The notes below the pieces were generated by a model that ran no database searches, had not been told where the DNA came from, and saw only the letters and a program-made list of their open reading frames with translations. A program made the position numbers and the translations under genes. This document shows, in pieces, positions 63,599 through 64,000 of a stretch of 64,000 nt of DNA; positions within the stretch are counted from its first letter, which is position 1, and each line of letters starts with the position of its first letter. Origin of the DNA: Paraliobacillus sp. PM-2 (GTDB taxonomy: Bacteria > Bacillota > Bacilli > Bacillales > Amphibacillaceae); assembly GCF_001368815.1 (NCBI RefSeq), contig NZ_CTEI01000001.1, positions 1,674,001-1,738,000 on the forward strand, given 5' to 3'.

Positions 63599-63634
63599 GA
63601 AGGAGAGAAAAACCGAACGGCTTTCCTCTCCTTC
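63599..63634. other. Intercistronic hairpin between TRAP and ROK genes
   Basis: GAAGGAGAG / CTCTCCTTC (9 bp) with an inner CCG / CGG part. On the minus strand no T-run follows. It starts 4 bases after the TRAP permease stop and may stabilise or partially stop the upstream mRNA rather than end it. Confidence 0.6.
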
Positions 63635-63637
63635 ATT

Positions 63638-64000
63638 TTATGGACTAAAAAGACTTGGCAAGAATAGTACAACATCCGGAAATATCGTGATGATGATCAA
63701 TGTTATAACTAACGGAATCCAAAATGGAATTACACCTCTTGTAATTGTGTGTATTGGTATATTACCAACTTTCGATACAACAAACAGTGCCATACCCATC
63801 GGTGGAGTTAAAATTCCAATCATTAAGTTTAGTATAACAATAATACCGAAATGTACTGGATCAACTCCCGCCGCAACAACAACTGGTACTAGAATCGGAA
63901 TCAATAAAATTAGCAATGCTAAGGATTCGATAAAAGTTCCTAACAAAATAAGTAATAAGTTGATCATTAGAAGTAAGATGACAGGATCATTTGTTACAGC
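63638..64000 (-). CDS. TRAP transporter large permease (DctM/SiaM-like), 3' part
   Basis: The last 120 residues of a polytopic TRAP permease, open at the right edge. Reading to the window end adds AVTNDPVILLL before MINLLLILLG. Family marks are GTFIESLALLILLIPILVP, DPVHFGIIVILNLMIGILTPPMGMALFVV and a final hydrophobic span ending FLPSLFSP. With a binding protein and small permease, expected upstream outside the window, it would import an organic acid using a Na+ or proton gradient. The ROK kinase, RpiR regulator and YhcH protein downstream point to a sugar acid such as sialic acid. Confidence 0.94.
   Translation of the reverse strand, partial: AVTNDPVILLLMINLLLILLGTFIESLALLILLIPILVPVVVAAGVDPVHFGIIVILNLMIGILTPPMGMALFVVSKVGNIPIHTITRGVIPFWIPLVITLIIITIFPDVVLFLPSLFSP

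Overview
The window is low-GC, spaced like a Firmicute genome, and comes from a spore-forming member of the Bacillaceae. The right three quarters keep the Bacillus subtilis order around the purine operon: pbuG-like permease, yebE, yebG, purEKBCSQLFMNHD, then yerB, yerC, pcrB, pcrA, ligA, camS, gatCAB, dagK, rlmCD. A BCCT osmolyte carrier and the overall gene mix would suit a halotolerant genus such as Gracilibacillus, Oceanobacillus or Virgibacillus; this placement is inference. Almost every gene lies on the minus strand.

Bases 1 to about 22,800 are accessory. They hold, in map order: the start of an FMN-binding-type lipoprotein; a two-component system with an AraC-type regulator; a TetR regulator and an NmrA-like reductase, both with LmrA/QdoR-like operators; a PAS-GGDEF cyclase; a DUF4358/MBOAT/DHHW cassette likely to acylate a surface polymer; a wall-anchored GH27 alpha-galactosidase under a cre site; a cytosine-deaminase-like amidohydrolase; a SHOCT membrane peptide; a methyltransferase; a second two-component system with a Met/His-rich sensor loop and a divergent small secreted protein; DUF421/DUF4363 membrane genes; a cupin with a sigma-K-like promoter; a decayed GNAT gene; and an MFS exporter. 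Seven copies of a 29-bp palindrome, TGGGACA...TGTCCCA, occur between 3.3 and 14.6 kb and nowhere else in the window. Most sit within a few bases of a stop codon.

Bases 22,800 to 44,700 are core housekeeping genes: rRNA methylation, lipid kinase, the tRNA-dependent amidotransferase GatCAB, helicase, ligase, and the PcrB lipid enzyme. Between yerB and purD lies a block with molybdate uptake (modAB, no modC), molybdopterin genes (moaC, moaB), a YthPQ-like ABC exporter and a BCCT carrier.

Bases 44,700 to 61,120 are the purine regulon. All twelve de novo genes form one tightly overlapping operon. Its leader has paired PurR boxes, a sigma-A promoter, a guanine-type riboswitch and a terminator. The pbuG-like permease has the same layout with the same box spacing, so synthesis and salvage should be controlled together. 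An hsp20 gene followed by seven exact-length 20-bp tandem repeats sits between the two units.

Bases 61,280 to 64,000 are the end of a sugar-acid or amino-sugar locus: TRAP permease (cut by the window edge), ROK kinase, RpiR regulator and a YhcH/NanQ-type protein. The mix resembles sialic acid catabolism, but the diagnostic genes are outside the window.
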